A stretch of 38,245 bases of DNA from positions 2,472,944-2,511,188 of the forward strand of contig LSYV01000007.1 in NCBI GenBank assembly GCA_001584585.1. Reading direction: 5' to 3'. The DNA comes from Gonium pectorale (Eukaryota; Chlorophyta; Chlorophyceae; Chlamydomonadales; Volvocaceae). Numbering within the stretch: the first letter of the stretch is position 1; every line of letters begins with the position of its first letter. Under the pieces are notes generated by a model. It was not told where the DNA came from. It saw nothing but the letters and a program-made list of their open reading frames with translations, and did not search any database. Position numbers and translations under genes: made by a program. Shown here in pieces: positions 12,201-23,743 of the stretch.

Positions 12201-15200
12201 GGCAGTCACGAACTCTTGCGTGATCGTGTACCCCTCGGCCGCGCTGCCTGCGCCAATCCACGGATGAGGCCGGGGGCGGGACCGGGCGGCTGAGTTTGAG
12301 CGAGAGTCGGGACGGGAAACTGAACCGTGGCTGGCGGGGTTCGGAGATGCATGCAAGTGAGGAACATACTCCCCACACGGGCAGATCCGGGGAGCATGGC
12401 ATTGATGTGGAGCAGCAGGGCACCGGTGGCGGGCTGGAGATGAGGCAAGGCGTGGCACGTCGTCGGCTCCAGTACGCTAGGTGTCTGGCGAGTGGGGTAA
12501 CGGTGCATCGCACGTGCCGGCCCGGGTGCCGCACCGCCCGCCAGCACCTCAGCCCCGAGTTATCGCCTCGCCCCCGCCCCCACAACAGCCGCGGCAACAG
12601 CCAGTGCCGCTCGGCGTCCCCGCCTTCGCTTGCCCACCTTGCATGCGCGGGCCCGTGTACGACTCCTCGATGTTGTCATATATGGACAGATCCAGCGTCG
12701 CGAGGACTGACACTGCCTCCGAGTCCTGCAAACCAAGGCGTGTGGCGTCGATGTTTTTGGATGCGTGGCATGGCAAGCTTTCCAGAACCAAGCCGTAAAG
12801 GCAACAAAAGCGATGTTCAGGTGGTGATGGTGCCATTACCAAATTGCACGTGTCAATAGCATGCAGCACCTGCCGCACGACCTTTTCCCAGATTCTCCCG
12901 CTGCCAGCCAGCGCAGCCCCACAACACGCCCGTCCAAAGCTTAAGGGCTAGCTCCTGCCCTGCGCCCCGTCCTTCATGGCGCTGCGCTGTCGGGGTCCCG
13001 GGTGCCCCAGGCCCCAGCCTGGCCAAGCCCCCCACCCCGCCCCAACGCCCGACCCTGGTCTGCCATTCCTCACATCCTCCCTCCGCTCCCCTGCTCACCG
13101 GCACCGCCAACGCCTCCTCGAACCTCAGCCGCTTCACCTCCTTCTCGCACTCCGCCAGCTTCTTGCGCAGGTCGGGGTCGCGGGGGGCCACCTTGGCGGC
13201 CTGCAGGTCCAGGGGATGACGGAGGGAAGGCAAAGGGACAGACGACGGCGCGTGGCGTAATTAGCGTAAGAAGGCATTGCTGCGCCGAGCCTGCCGCGTG
13301 TCCAACGACCCGCTGTCTTAGCATCCAGCACCACCCAGCTGTCGCCGCATAGGCGTTGGTGAGCTTGGACGGCCCCGTAGACCCCTCCACGGCAGGCGGC
13401 GCCCCAGCGGCGCCCGTGAATTGGCACAAAGACTGCTGCTGCGATCGACGTTGCTTCGTAGTTGGCAGTGTACTACCCGGATCCAGCACCCGTACCCCGC
13501 CTCGAGCCGCTGCTCCATGCGGACCGTGCCGACCGGGCGGCAATGGCGGCCCCAGGCAGGGGCGGGAGGCGAGGTCCGGCTCCAGGGCACGCTGACAAGC
13601 CACGCCATCCACGCCAGCAGCAAATGGGCCGCAGGGTGCGCGTCAAGCGCCCCTCAACGCCATGTGCTGAACCGCGAGGCCAAGATCGATAGCCACTGCT
13701 GTTACTGCTGCTGCTCCCGGCCTGCACTCCGAGCCCTGCCCTGTCCCGATCCGGGACGTCGAGGCCATCGGCGGGCCGCACGGGGTCCAGGGCTGCCGGT
13801 GGCCGCAACGACAAGAGCTCGAGGCCAATACAACCTGTATGCGCCCCGTTGAGGCCGGTTGCAACCCGCTTGGCGCCAACTGCTGACGACAGGGCGTGGC
13901 GGGCTCCGCCATCTAAACGACTCCTGTATAGCTGCTCAACCACTGGCTCGTGGTGGCTGTCCTGGCATGCACCGCATCACCGCAGGCGAAGCCCCGGCGG
14001 GCAGCAGGATGCCCGCCCCACAACGTTCACCCTCCAGGCTCCTCTGAGCTGCGCCCGTTCTTGCGCTCTGTTCCTTCAGCTCCTGCGGTCTTGGCCGCCG
14101 GCGCAGATCCTAAGACCCCGACGAGCAAACAAGGCCTCGGCAATCCTCAGACCCCGTCATACCCACCAACTCGCGCGCACGCTGCTCATCATTGCTCTTT
14201 ACTGCCCTACACGCACCGTCCGCAGGTCCTTGAGCGCCAGCTTGTACTTGCCCAGGGCAAAGTGGGCGTCACCACGGCGGTAGTACCCCTGTGACGGTAG
14301 GGAGCCCGGCATGGAGGCGGGGTGAGGTCTGACATGGTGCCTTGCACTGTGTGGCGACAGCCACACAGTCGTTCCCCCTGGTTGCAAGCGAAAGACCGCT
14401 GGCTGCCTCAAGCCAAAGCTTCCAGGTTTGACTTGGCGGCTGATGAAACCGTATACTGTAGGGACTAAGCGGTTCGACCTGCTCTTTACCGGCTGAAGCC
14501 TCATAAGCAAGGGCACGGCTGCTGGATGGCACGTTATAAGAAACTCTACAAGAGGATTACATAGGCACGCCAAGCACTCGAGCTGGCCACGGGGCGCCAG
14601 GCCGTGCTGTGACGCGCTCGCGCCTCTTACCCTGCGCCCGCCGTGGCCTCGGTGGACACCCTGTGCAGCCCGCAGCCCGCGTCTGCCAGGACGCACCTTG
14701 ATGTATTTGGGATCCACCTCCGTGGCCTTCTCAGCGTCCGCCACCGCCGCACCATAGTTTTCAAGCTTTATGTGCGCCGCGGCGCGGTTCGCCCAGTAGA
14801 TAGCGTTGTTGGGGTTTAGCTCAATGGCGCGCGTGTAGCCATCGATGGCTGCAATGAAGTGCTTGGCTGGAGGGGAACGTTCGGCGAGGTTACGGGGCAG
14901 GGGGGAGGGAAGAGTGGCTGACCGGGGGAAGTGCATTGCCGGCAGGAAGTTGGCAGTGGGGCGGCTGCAAGGCGTTATGTACACGCGACTTATGTCTTAC
15001 AACGACGCGATATGCTGATGCCCCGCAAGGCTTGCGGAACTAGGACACGGACACGATCGGTGCGCCTCACATCGCATGCAGACACGCATATAAAACTAAG
15101 TATTTGAAGCCCTACACATGGCGATGATCAGTGCGTTCATGCCCGAAACGCGCGCGAAGCCGCTACGTTTTTCTAGATGGGACACGCACCCTTGAAGTTC

Positions 15201-15316
15201 TTGTTGGCTTCGTCCTTCGCCGCCTCTGCCTCCTTCGCGACCGCTGGATCTAGCGGGGGAGCGGGCTCAGGTGCCTCTGGCACCTGAATGTCCTCGTCTT
15301 TGATATCGTCCTCCAT
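9243..15316 (-). CDS. PP5: Serine/threonine protein phosphatase 5 (TPR-PP5)
   Basis: Thirteen exons on the minus strand: 15190-15316, 14697-14866, 14217-14288, 13099-13200, 12638-12725, 12135-12247, 11792-11954, 11006-11151, 10525-10688, 10107-10293, 9784-9829, 9561-9616 and 9243-9329. They give 506 residues, close to the usual length. An N-terminal TPR domain (about 30-155; [29 protein letters not shown]) normally binds the C-terminus of Hsp90 and autoinhibits the enzyme. The PPP catalytic domain follows with all metal and active-site motifs: GDVHGQ (250-255), GDFVDRG (from 279), GNHE (311-314), HGG (from 361), RSHE (434-437) and SAPNYCD (from 455). The C-terminus, [17 protein letters not shown], is the plant form. 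The enzyme removes phosphate from Ser/Thr in cytosol and nucleus as an Hsp90 co-chaperone. The start is the first ATG and gives a short acidic N-terminus. Intron 6 begins with GC instead of GT. Confidence 0.97.
11332..11368. repeat. Perfect inverted repeat in PP5 intron 7
   Basis: The 12-bp arms ggggccccgatt (11332-11343) and aatcggggcccc (11357-11368) are separated by 13 bases. They could form a GC-rich hairpin in the 640-base intron. Confidence 0.85.
11955..12134 (-). other. GC-AG intron 6 of PP5
   Basis: The donor reads CAG|GCAGGG. The exon on each side is fixed by gapless alignment to the family (FAFEIIRQ joined to [14 protein letters not shown]). The nearest downstream GT would break the frame. 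Confidence 0.8.
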
Positions 15317-15826
15317 GATAGTGTTTCTTACGACTGAAGACAAAAGCGGTAGCGCATAAAGGCACAATGTAATGTGTGGCTTTGTCAGGCTGCAGTACCG
15401 CCGTACCCCAAAGTGGTGCTGTCGTGACCGCCCGACATTCCGCCCTGGGCCATTCGGCTCTCTTACTCTACCAAACAGAGGCTGCCGCCGTTCTCGCCTG
15501 ATCTCATCAGCACACTGGGAAGGGAACGGGTTTTGAGGGGCAAGGCTAGCCCACCCACTCACCGCGCTTACGGGTTGTGCGCGCTCCCAGACGTTCTGCC
15601 GCCTACTCGTGAACCTCAAACTTGTACAACACGATGATGTCTTGCAGGCGCCAGGCGGGTTTAATGCACAACCACCGCCATTCGTACAGAACTCAAGACA
15701 ACGTTGGGGCACGTTCGGACCGGGTGGAACCCGGAAAGTAATTTGTCGGCTGGAATAATCTACATGTTCGATATGCCTCATGGACATCGCTGAAACCATG
15801 CAGACATATTCCCAGGACTCGGTATG

Positions 15827-15855
15827 AACTTTACTTGGCTCAAACTTTACTTGGC
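15827..15855 (+). repeat. Direct repeat, 13-bp unit, 16-bp period
   Basis: aactttacttggc occurs twice, 16 bases apart. It lies about 520 bases upstream of the PP5 start codon. Confidence 0.8.
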
Positions 15856-16087
15856 AGTGTCACTTGCGTGGGGATCCACGTTGTCGGAAGCACCCGTCTT
15901 CCGTAAGTCGGTTCAGTCCCAAAAGGATCCCACCCCTGACAGCTACAACCGAATCCGGCAAAATGCCGGACAACCAGCCGGGGCCAGCGCCTGCTTGACA
16001 ACTTCCGGGCGTATACATTTGAGGTTGCAGGGCGCTGCTGCTCGGGCCTCTATCGTGCACGTCCGGCCGGACTTTCCCTGCTTAAAC

Positions 16088-16132
16088 ACACACGTCGATA
16101 CGCACATTCGCATGACGTAACACACGTCGATA
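16088..16132 (+). repeat. Direct repeat of acacacgtcgata
   Basis: Two exact 13-bp copies start 32 bases apart, roughly 100-140 bases beyond the COQ3 stop codon on the minus strand. No known function. Confidence 0.8.
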
Positions 16133-16228
16133 TTTGGGCCGCTCAAGCCACGCGGCTATCTATCCTAGCACGTACTGCTCCCAGCGGCTCGTCCTGCTGC
16201 CATGCAGCTCTCCCCACATGCCTTCCAG

Positions 16229-18544
16229 TCAGGCTGCTGAGCGCTTCGGCGTGGGGCCCGCAGGAGCCGCGGTCGACGCCTGGTCCCCGGCGTGTTGCCG
16301 AGGACGCAGCGCCGCTATGTAGTTGACAGAGAGATCCTCCGTGAGGATCCACGACAGGCGGGGCCCAGCGGGTGCCATGCCAGCGGCGTGCCACAGCTGC
16401 AGCCCGCACGCGTCTGCGGCCGCGAATGCGGAAGTGGTGAGCACGGGGGTTGTCTGTAAGCCAGAGGCAGAAAGCAAAGGAGAACAGCCGGGACGCTTGC
16501 GGCCCCCCCAGATGCCGTCGCTTTACCCGCTGTGCATTCGCTCACGTGCGCTGCTGCGAGCTGTCCACATTCGTCTACAGGCCCCCACCCGTCCAACGTC
16601 AACTCTTTCCTTGAGCTGACCAGACTGCGGCCCTTGCCCCCGTGCGCTCGTACCCGCCATTAGCATCAGCTCCTCCGGCGTGATGAACTTGCGCCACTGG
16701 TGCGTGCCCGCGGGCACCACGCGCGCCACGTACTCGGCGCCGGCGATGGCCACCGCCCAGGCGGCGGGTGTGCTGCGACAGGACGGGGTGGAGCAGAGCA
16801 GGCAGGGAGGGGCGGGTGACGTACAACTTTCAAGAAACATTCTCGTTGGTGCGACGGCCTCAAGGAGGACTAACGACACAGTTGCTAACCAGTGCAGCTA
16901 ACGGTTGGCTTGGCGAGGCCTCCAGCGCGCTGCCCTGCATACTGCTATCTGCAAGAAGGCATAGCCGTGGCGTGGCTTACCGTAGTCATGGCGCGAAATG
17001 ATATGTCACCCAGTGCTTCGCTTCTGGTCCACACCTCCGGCGGCTCACCGGTTCAGGGTGGAGACGACGAGAGTGCCGCCGCTGCTGCCCTCAGCGCCGC
17101 CGCTGCCGCCCTCAGCACCGCCCTGGGCGCCTGCCGCCGGTCGGTGCGCCAGCAGGGAGGCCAGCACGGCCAGCAGCTGGTGCGGCTTGCTGACGTGCTC
17201 CAGCACCTCGCTGGCAACCACCACATCGTACGACGCCGTACCGGAGGCCGCGAGGTCCTCAGCCGAGATGACGTCATACCTGTGGCCCAAAAGAAGCCCG
17301 AACCGGCAACGGTCGACTCTTTCCCAAACAAGGGGAAGACGGAAGGTGCGATGCGGTCACGGTGTCGTGTCGCACGCACGCAGTCATTGCCTGTGTTCCC
17401 CCGTGTCCGTTGTATGTTGGGTATTCCCCGCTCTCAGACCCGCGGATGCACCAGCGCACTCCCCACGTGACCCACTCCCCACCTGACCCTTGCCGCGATC
17501 TGCGGGTCCCTTGCCGCGTGAAGCCTGGCGGCCTCCACGTTCTCCCGCGTCACGTCGATACCGTGCACCTGCGCCCCCAGCCGCGCCAGCGACTCGGACA
17601 GGATGCCGCCGCCGCAGCCCACGTCCAGCACGCGGAGGCCTGGGGCCGGCGGGGAGGCGCAGCCGAAGGGGGTAGGCAATGGAGAGGTGTGCAACTGGAA
17701 TCGCCGCCGAACTTCAAGGCTGAGGCCCTCCTTGGTGCACTTGGCAGTCAAACAAATATGTGACAAAAGATGATATTCTTATCTGGACACAACGATTATA
17801 ATCTATCCTGCTGTCATCCTCTTGAAAGCATGCCCACGGCCCCATGGTGGCATCCTCCTGACCCATCCGGGCCCGGCGCAAGAGTACACGGTACCCGCTA
17901 TCACGCTCGGAGTAAGAAAAATCCCAAGCCCCCGCACGCCAGACCTATCCGCCAGCGTCCCCTACCCTGAAGCGGCCCTCCCCGTACCTCTCCGTGGCGC
18001 GGCCTTCAGCCACTTCCACACGTCCGGCCCCACCCTCTCACCAGCCCGCATCCACACCCACGTCGCACCATGCGCAAATGCCCGCCCTGCACCCGCGCCT
18101 ACCGGTCAGCGGCTCCGGTGCGCCCGCGTCCAGCCCCATCGCCGCCGCCAAGCTCTGCCGAACGAAGCGCACCCGCGCGGGGTTGAGCGCGTGCAGCGGT
18201 GCGAACGGCCCATCGGCGCTGCGCCACCAGCTGGCCGCCAAAGCCGCAAACTTGGCCGCCTCCCGGGGGTCCACACTGGCGCCCGACGCTGCGGCAGCAC
18301 TCTCAGACGCCGCCGCCGCTGCGGCCGCGGCAGCAGCGGCGGCAGCGGAAATGGCAGCGGCGCCGCAGATCGGTAACGAGGTGGAGAGCGTCCGCGAAAG
18401 TGGCCCGGGTGGCCAGGAGCGGCCAGGGGCGGAGGGTGATGCCGACACATTGGAGCGTGCGCTGCCGGCACGGAGCGGCAGCTGCAAACTGCACGCCGAC
18501 TGGGGTGCTCCGGACCATAGGGAGCACCCCAGGGAGGTCCTCAT
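16229..18544 (-). CDS. COQ3: Ubiquinone biosynthesis O-methyltransferase COQ3 (mitochondrial)
   Basis: Minus-strand exons 18103-18544, 17483-17639, 17049-17279, 16654-16772 and 16229-16413 give 377 residues. The enzyme performs both SAM-dependent O-methylations of the ubiquinone ring and belongs to the COQ complex at the mitochondrial inner membrane. Family marks are the pre-domain [17 protein letters not shown] motif [10 protein letters not shown] (151-159), [21 protein letters not shown], then [21 protein letters not shown] and the final LSVNYIAA, all in UbiG/COQ3 order. The first 90 residues are Arg/Ser-rich with almost no acidic residues, a likely mitochondrial presequence, with a run of 13 alanines at 67-79. 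A Gly/Ala/Ser-rich insert of about 25 residues sits just before LVVSTLNR. The start is uncertain: ATG 18544 gives the best presequence, while an in-frame ATG at 18679 would add 45 residues. A perfect hairpin lies just after ATG 18544. Confidence 0.93.
18501..18531 (-). repeat. Perfect 11-bp hairpin at the start of the COQ3 coding region
   Basis: The arms tggggtgctcc (18501-18511) and ggagcacccca (18521-18531) are exact inverse complements with a 9-base loop. On the minus-strand mRNA the stem begins 10 bases after the proposed AUG at 18544-18542. Confidence 0.85.
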
Positions 18545-20216
18545 CGGCGCAGCCGTGCGCGGAGACGCCGCCGAGAAATAAGTGGGGGAGGCGGACGCCG
18601 GTTGGCAGCCCTCCCGAACACCAGTGATAGTCTGGCTGCCGGCGTAGCTGCCATGGGAGGCAGGTACCACACCGCGCATAGGCAGCACAGCGCAGGTCTG
18701 GCAGGAGTCCTGCCCCACCCGCGCGTTGCTCCCCACGGTCGAGGCAGCTGCTCCCGGCCCCCGCGTCTCCCATTCTGAGCCAGGCACACTTGTGCAGGCG
18801 GTCCAAGGTGCACACAGACCGGCGCGCACCAGCCCCAGCCTGCACACGCCAAGGGTAAAGGGGCTGAGGGCCTGCAACCGTGCACCGTCGCCCACTAAGA
18901 CCTTACCTGGCTGCGCAGGCAAGCCCTGGCGATGCTGCGGAGCGCATAGCCTCCGTCAGCGAACCAGCCAAGAGGGGGCCTTGCATCGTGCAGCGGTCAA
19001 CCTAGGAGGCAGTGCTCCGACTAACTGTCAAAGGCGCGCTAGCAAAGGCGTTACTGAATCTATCTTGATTCCAAAGGCTTGATAAGCTGTATGATGACGC
19101 GCACAGAAAAACCATGCTACGCCGAAGAAGTTTGCCTTTGCCTTCGTGCCTCTGTATACTCTCTGCATCTATAGTCAGTTGTTATGAAACACTGGCGCTC
19201 CTCTTATTGCGCGCGTCTCTCTGTACGACTCCAAACACACACGTGTCGAGTTGGGGCCTTCAACGCCCCTCTGCGCGGAGGGACGATGATTGGCAGTTTG
19301 GCACAGTGAATAGCTCTGCCGCAGGGCTGTGGGGCCACAGTGGCTGATGGTACTCTTTCACGCGGGAGTAGGAGTGAACGCTTGAGGCAGCAGAAAGCAG
19401 CTGAGGAGACCCCCCTGAGAGGCTTCGCTTTGGGGACCAACGCTGCTCCTGTCAAGTATCCCTGCAGCTCTCGTTCGACCTATCGCACCCCATGCAAGGC
19501 TCATTACGGTACGTACCCTACATGTAAGCCCCAAACTGCAGGTGTGCAGGTTTCTCTTTTTTCCCCAAACTGCATCCATACACCCCGTACAACAAGGATA
19601 AGCACCAACTCATTCGCTTCTGTTAATTGAGGCCTACACATACCGGTAGCTTTGTTTGCATCCTTGTGCGTATGCTATGTTTTGTGGGCACCCTAAGATC
19701 TAATCCAGTGTGGGACCTTGCCGTAGTCGCCCTGCTTGACCACCCCCGCGAACTGCACATGTGTCACAAGCAAGAGCGCGGCAGCCGAGTGAGTTTCAAG
19801 CCAGATCGGTGGTCTCAAGGGCGTTAGACGGGGTGATCCCTGGGGTGTGAAGGGGGCGATGGGGGCAGGCAAAGGTGGCTACGGGGGCAGCCAGCCGTTG
19901 GCACGGCGTGTCAGGTACCGTTAATTAGGTCAAACGGCAACCAGAATGCCAGAAAATCAGAAAGCAGCTTATATGGTATGATCGTTCCCATTTTCAGGAA
20001 GGGATCCCCAAGTCGCCTCTATCGATATAGTGATACAGTGTTTCGCTGCCTTCGTGGCCGTCCTATGCACATATAAAAAAGTACTCGTGGTGCCTTGCGG
20101 TGATTTTGTTTCACATACTCAGCGAAAGCGGTGGCTGAACCCACGGGTCTTAGACACGCCGCCCGTGCCCAACCTGCCTAAGCGTGGGCAAGGAGCCAGC
20201 AAGGGCCGCAGCTTCG
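18545..20216. other. Divergent intergenic region between COQ3 and SRR1
   Basis: Promoters and 5' UTRs of two diverging genes should lie here. The first part (18545 to about 18680) may be coding if COQ3 starts at the ATG at 18679. No other exon could be matched to a family on either strand. From about 19100 onward the sequence is markedly less GC-rich, as expected of non-coding DNA. I see no tRNA and no clear repeat. Confidence 0.5.
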
Positions 20217-23009
20217 ATGGCAGACAGCGAAGGGTGGACCGTTGTACGCGGCAAGGGCAAGGGCAAGGGCAGGAGCACGCCAAGCAAGCGGCCCAGGGAC
20301 GAGTGCTGCCCTGAAGGTACGACTGCACCCCGACTGGAGAGCTCCGTGCGGCGCCATCTCCCCGGTGTTCGGCTCCCCTCCCTCACCTCCCTAGGCGCCA
20401 CATGATGCATAACCTGTATTGTTCGCTCCTCGGATCGCACCGACTGTATGGCCTACGCAGACGGGAAGGGCTGTGAGTCCGCTCCGGCCCTTGACGGCGC
20501 CGGGCATTCCCTGGAGGTTGGAGATTCGCAGCCCACAGGCGGCGGCAGCCATGGGGTCACCGCGACGCGGCCAGGCCGCCGCGCCTTTCGAGAGCGCACC
20601 CCCGCGGAGCAGTGCGCCCAGCTGCTCAGCGCGGTGCAGGCAGCTAGGTGAGGCCGGCCCGCACCGGGCCCACTGGCAAGTGCAATGTGGCACTGTCTCT
20701 GTAGCTGTTCAATTACAAAAGGCAGTGTGGCACGTACCAGGGGGTAATGAACAAGGGAAACGGGTGAGACCAGGGGGGTTCTCTGGGAGGTATTGGATGC
20801 GGCGGTGTTGGTTCGTAGTTGGGGCTTGGCGCCAGAGGGCGATGCTGCTGCTGGTCCACGGTGGTCTACTGGCAGGGCCGTCGAGAGTTCTGCGCCGAGC
20901 AGCAGTGGCGGCGACTGCAGTCACAAAGCGGCTAGGCTCCCCGCCACTGCCTGCCTTGCCCCGGTCCCCGCAGGCGGGAGGTGGAGGAGAGCCCGTTCTT
21001 CTCCCGGCTGCTGGCGGTGATGGCAGAGGCGGGGGATCACCTGGGCCACCTGCGTCAGAGCCCGGGTTCGGAGCCAAGCCTGCCCCTGGAGCCGCACGAC
21101 GGCCACCTCGGCCACCCACAGCAACCCACGCAGCTGCAGCAGGCGCACCCAGCGCAGGGGCCGAGCTGCTCGGGCGGCATGGCGGAGGGGGCTGGCGGCT
21201 CGGCGGGCGGCGAGGGGCTGTCTGCCTGGGGCCGTATGCGCAGCATGGTGGTGTTCGGCCTGGGGTCGGCGCACGACAGCCGCGTGTCGCGCTACCAGGT
21301 GAGGGGGGGGCGGGGCCATGCTGCCTGGCGATGGCACGGGTCTTTGAAGCCACGTCGTGTTGCCACGTGTCAGGCCCCAGACGCTGACCTCCACCTGACC
21401 TCAGCCCAGACGACCACCCTGCTCCTCCGCGGCACAGCTCGCGCTGGTGCTGCTGCTCCGAGACCGCGTGCTCACGGGGCTTGCGTCCGCCGTACAGCTG
21501 TACGACCCTGCATTTGACGTCGTTGACCGCCTGGCGCTGGCGCAACTGGGGCTGCAGGTGCGTACCGGGTGGGTAGGTGGGCGGATGGGTGTGTGTGTGT
21601 GTGTGTGTGTTGAAAAGGAAAAACGCATACGACGAGCGTAAGCGCGAAAATGATGGCGTTGTTGTAGGACCCAGCTCTAGAGGCAGTCGAAGGGGTGATG
21701 TCCCTGCATGTTAGTTCGGCGGCGACCACCACCGTAGCCCCTGATCCAGCCCAGAATTCTGTTTGAGGTGACCCTGTGCAATGCCGTGCTGGGATAGTCT
21801 ACGTGTGTCGCATGCGGGCTGGTGCATGTGTGTGGGGTGGGGGGGGGCGCGTGCCATATGGGCGGGCGGGTGGGTGTGCTGGCTGCGTTCAGAGCAAGGT
21901 ATGGTGGGCGTGAGGCCCGTCGGCGCTGCCGGCTGTACGCATGTCAACGAATCGCGGCCTAAGGGGTCGCTTGTGTACATGGGCCTTACGGGCAAACGGG
22001 TGCTCAAGATGCAGGGGCAGGGCACACGCGTCATGGACCCAGTGGGCACACCCATTCCTGCGGTGCCTGCTCCGCCTTGCTTGTGCTCTCAAACTCCCCG
22101 GTCCTCACTCGCCCGAGCCGGCCCTGCCTACGCTGCCCCGACCGCGCCCCCGGCTTCCCAGGCACTCGAGGTGAACGAGGGCGGCGCGCGGCGCGCGGTG
22201 GGGCCCACCTTCTTCTACCTGCCCCACTGCGAGGGTGCGCTGTGTGACGCGCTGCTCAGGGCGAACATGGGTCCCGCCGCCGCCGGCGGCAGCGGCGGCG
22301 GGGAGGATTCGGCCGCCGCCGGAGCAGGCGGCGTCATCGGTTGCTCGAGCCTCCCGCTGCTGACCATCCTGGGCAACAGCTTCAAGACGTATCACGACAG
22401 GCGAGTGGCCTTGGGGGCTGGGGCCATGGTCAGAGCCGGCGACCTGAAGCTGCCGCCCTGCCCCCCCTGTGACCCCAACACTGACGCAGGTGGGAGGTGC
22501 GGAGGTCCGATGGCAGCGGCGGCGGCGGTGGGGGAGGCGAGGGCAGGCCGAGCCGACCGGAGCGCATCCTCCGCTGCTGCGAGACGGGTGCGTGGGCGCC
22601 TGGCGGACGGGTGGACGGGAGGCTTGGCGGGCAGGAGGCAGTCACCCACACGTGGATTCGTTTTTCTGAGGTGTGCCGGTCTGTGTGTGCTGCTGCCATG
22701 GTGGTGACGCCTCTTCTTCTTTGAAGCTTTCTCTTTTTTCGACCATCCGCGAGCATGGGCAGTTCCTCCCCGTTTCCTGGTCCCAATCTGCCTGCAGGTG
22801 CGGTGATGGAGCTGGCCACCCCCGACCTCCGCTTCCCGGCGCCCTCCGCCTTCAATGACATGGCGCTCCACATTTTCCCGCCATCGGACGGCTTGGCCCG
22901 GCTGCTGGCGGCGGAGCGGGAAGGCGGCGGCTGCGGCGGAAGCGGTGGCGGCGATGGCGGCGGAAGCGCGGGGCGGGAGGAGTCGATGGCGGAAGCCCAC
23001 GCCGGCTAA
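20217..23009 (+). CDS. SRR1: SRR1-like protein
   Basis: Exons 20217-20316, 20461-20647, 20974-21298, 21438-21557, 22162-22400, 22490-22587 and 22798-23009 give 426 residues. SRR1 of Arabidopsis acts in phytochrome B signalling, the circadian clock and flowering time; animal and yeast relatives have been linked to haem and cytoskeleton. Its biochemical activity is not established. Family marks are an N-terminal EGWTVVRGKGKG (plant SRR1 has EWTVV plus basic residues), MVVFGLGSAHDSRVSRYQLA (GLGS at 191-194), VQLYDPAFDVVDRLAL, and the hallmark VNEGGARRAVGPTFFYLPHCE (PHCE 265-268), then GNSFKTY and the closing AFNDMALHIF. Gly/Ser-rich inserts at about 130-185 and 275-300 make it longer than the plant protein. 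Likely cytosolic or nuclear, since no targeting peptide is seen. Intron 5 starts with GC. The other possible donor, a GT three bases later, leads to a stop in exon 7. Confidence 0.91.
21589..21610 (+). repeat. (GT)11 microsatellite in SRR1 intron 4
   Basis: Eleven uninterrupted GT units lie about 30 bases after the donor at 21558. This is probably length-polymorphic. Confidence 0.95.
22401..22489 (+). other. GC-AG intron 5 of SRR1
   Basis: The donor reads CAG|GCGAGT and the acceptor GACGCAG. This choice gives an Arg-Trp-Glu junction and keeps the frame open through exons 6 and 7. The GT donor at 22405 would shift the frame into a stop. Confidence 0.75.
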
Positions 23010-23743
23010 GGCTGCTGCGTGCATATGCTTTTCTCGCGGGCGATGGGGCCATCCAGTGGTCTCGTGTGCAAGGTATTCACAGCGTATCCTCGCCGCCTAC
23101 TGTAGCAGCAAGTTCGTGAGGATGGGGCGCACAATGACACTACAGCCTTGCCGCCGCGCGGCGGTCACGTTTAATCGGCGTGTCTCTAACCAACCGAGAA
23201 GCAGGCGCGGACAAGGGCCTGCTGCTGGGAACGTACCTGTCCTGCCGCCGCCAACTTGCCGCCAGATGCCGCGAGGCACTCAGGCCTTATGTACAAGGTG
23301 CAAGCGATGCCGCACCTGCCTGCCGTGCGTTCTCTCACATGCGCACTCCGGGGCCCCCTTCTCTCTTCTGCCCCGCCCCCTCCCCCGGGGTACCCCCCAC
23401 CTGTCACCGCAAGCGCACCACGCATACCGCATAAGCCATCATCGCTACACCGCACAATCGCACAATGTTTCAAAAGTATCGCCTTTGGTTACCATACAGC
23501 GCCGCCGGGGCGTTGGCACTTGGCCGCATGACCGGACTCGAGCGATCAGGCTCGGTCATAGTGTACAGGACAGGAGTGGTACAAGAAACGGTCCAATGGG
23601 CACAGGGCCCGGATGAATGGCTTCCCTTGCGCACAGACATACAGAGGATGAGCGCTTGCAACCCTTGCAACACAAGCCGGCAAGCTACATCCCCAAGCTT
23701 CCATTGCAGGTTCCGCCATGCAAAACCCGCCTGCCTGGCTCCC
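23010..23743. other. Convergent intergenic region between SRR1 and threonine aldolase
   Basis: About 730 bases that should hold the 3' UTRs of two converging genes. No exon, repeat or TGTAA on the appropriate strand was found. Confidence 0.55.

Larger units (their letters stand above)
15317..16228. other. Intergenic: PP5 upstream region and COQ3 3' UTR
   Basis: The two flanking genes are both on the minus strand, so this holds the COQ3 3' UTR (right) and the PP5 promoter and 5' UTR (left). No coding exon is recognised. There are two small direct repeats: aactttacttggc at 15827-15839 and 15843-15855, and acacacgtcgata at 16088-16100 and 16120-16132. No TGTAA is found on the minus strand. Confidence 0.55.

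Noticed and set aside
18545..18922. Extending COQ3 to the far 5' end of its open frame
   Set aside because: The frame start at 18922 is TTG, not ATG. Only ATGs at 18679 and 18544 are usable starts in a eukaryote, and 18544 gives the better presequence.
20419..21387. Long single open frame on + (about 320 codons) in the SRR1 region
   Set aside because: It overlaps SRR1 exons 2 and 3 in another frame, has Ala/Gly/Pro/Arg-rich composition from high GC, and begins at a non-ATG-like context with no family match.
21589..21610. GT repeat considered as part of an element or CRISPR-like array
   Set aside because: It is a plain dinucleotide microsatellite within an intron, with no spacers.
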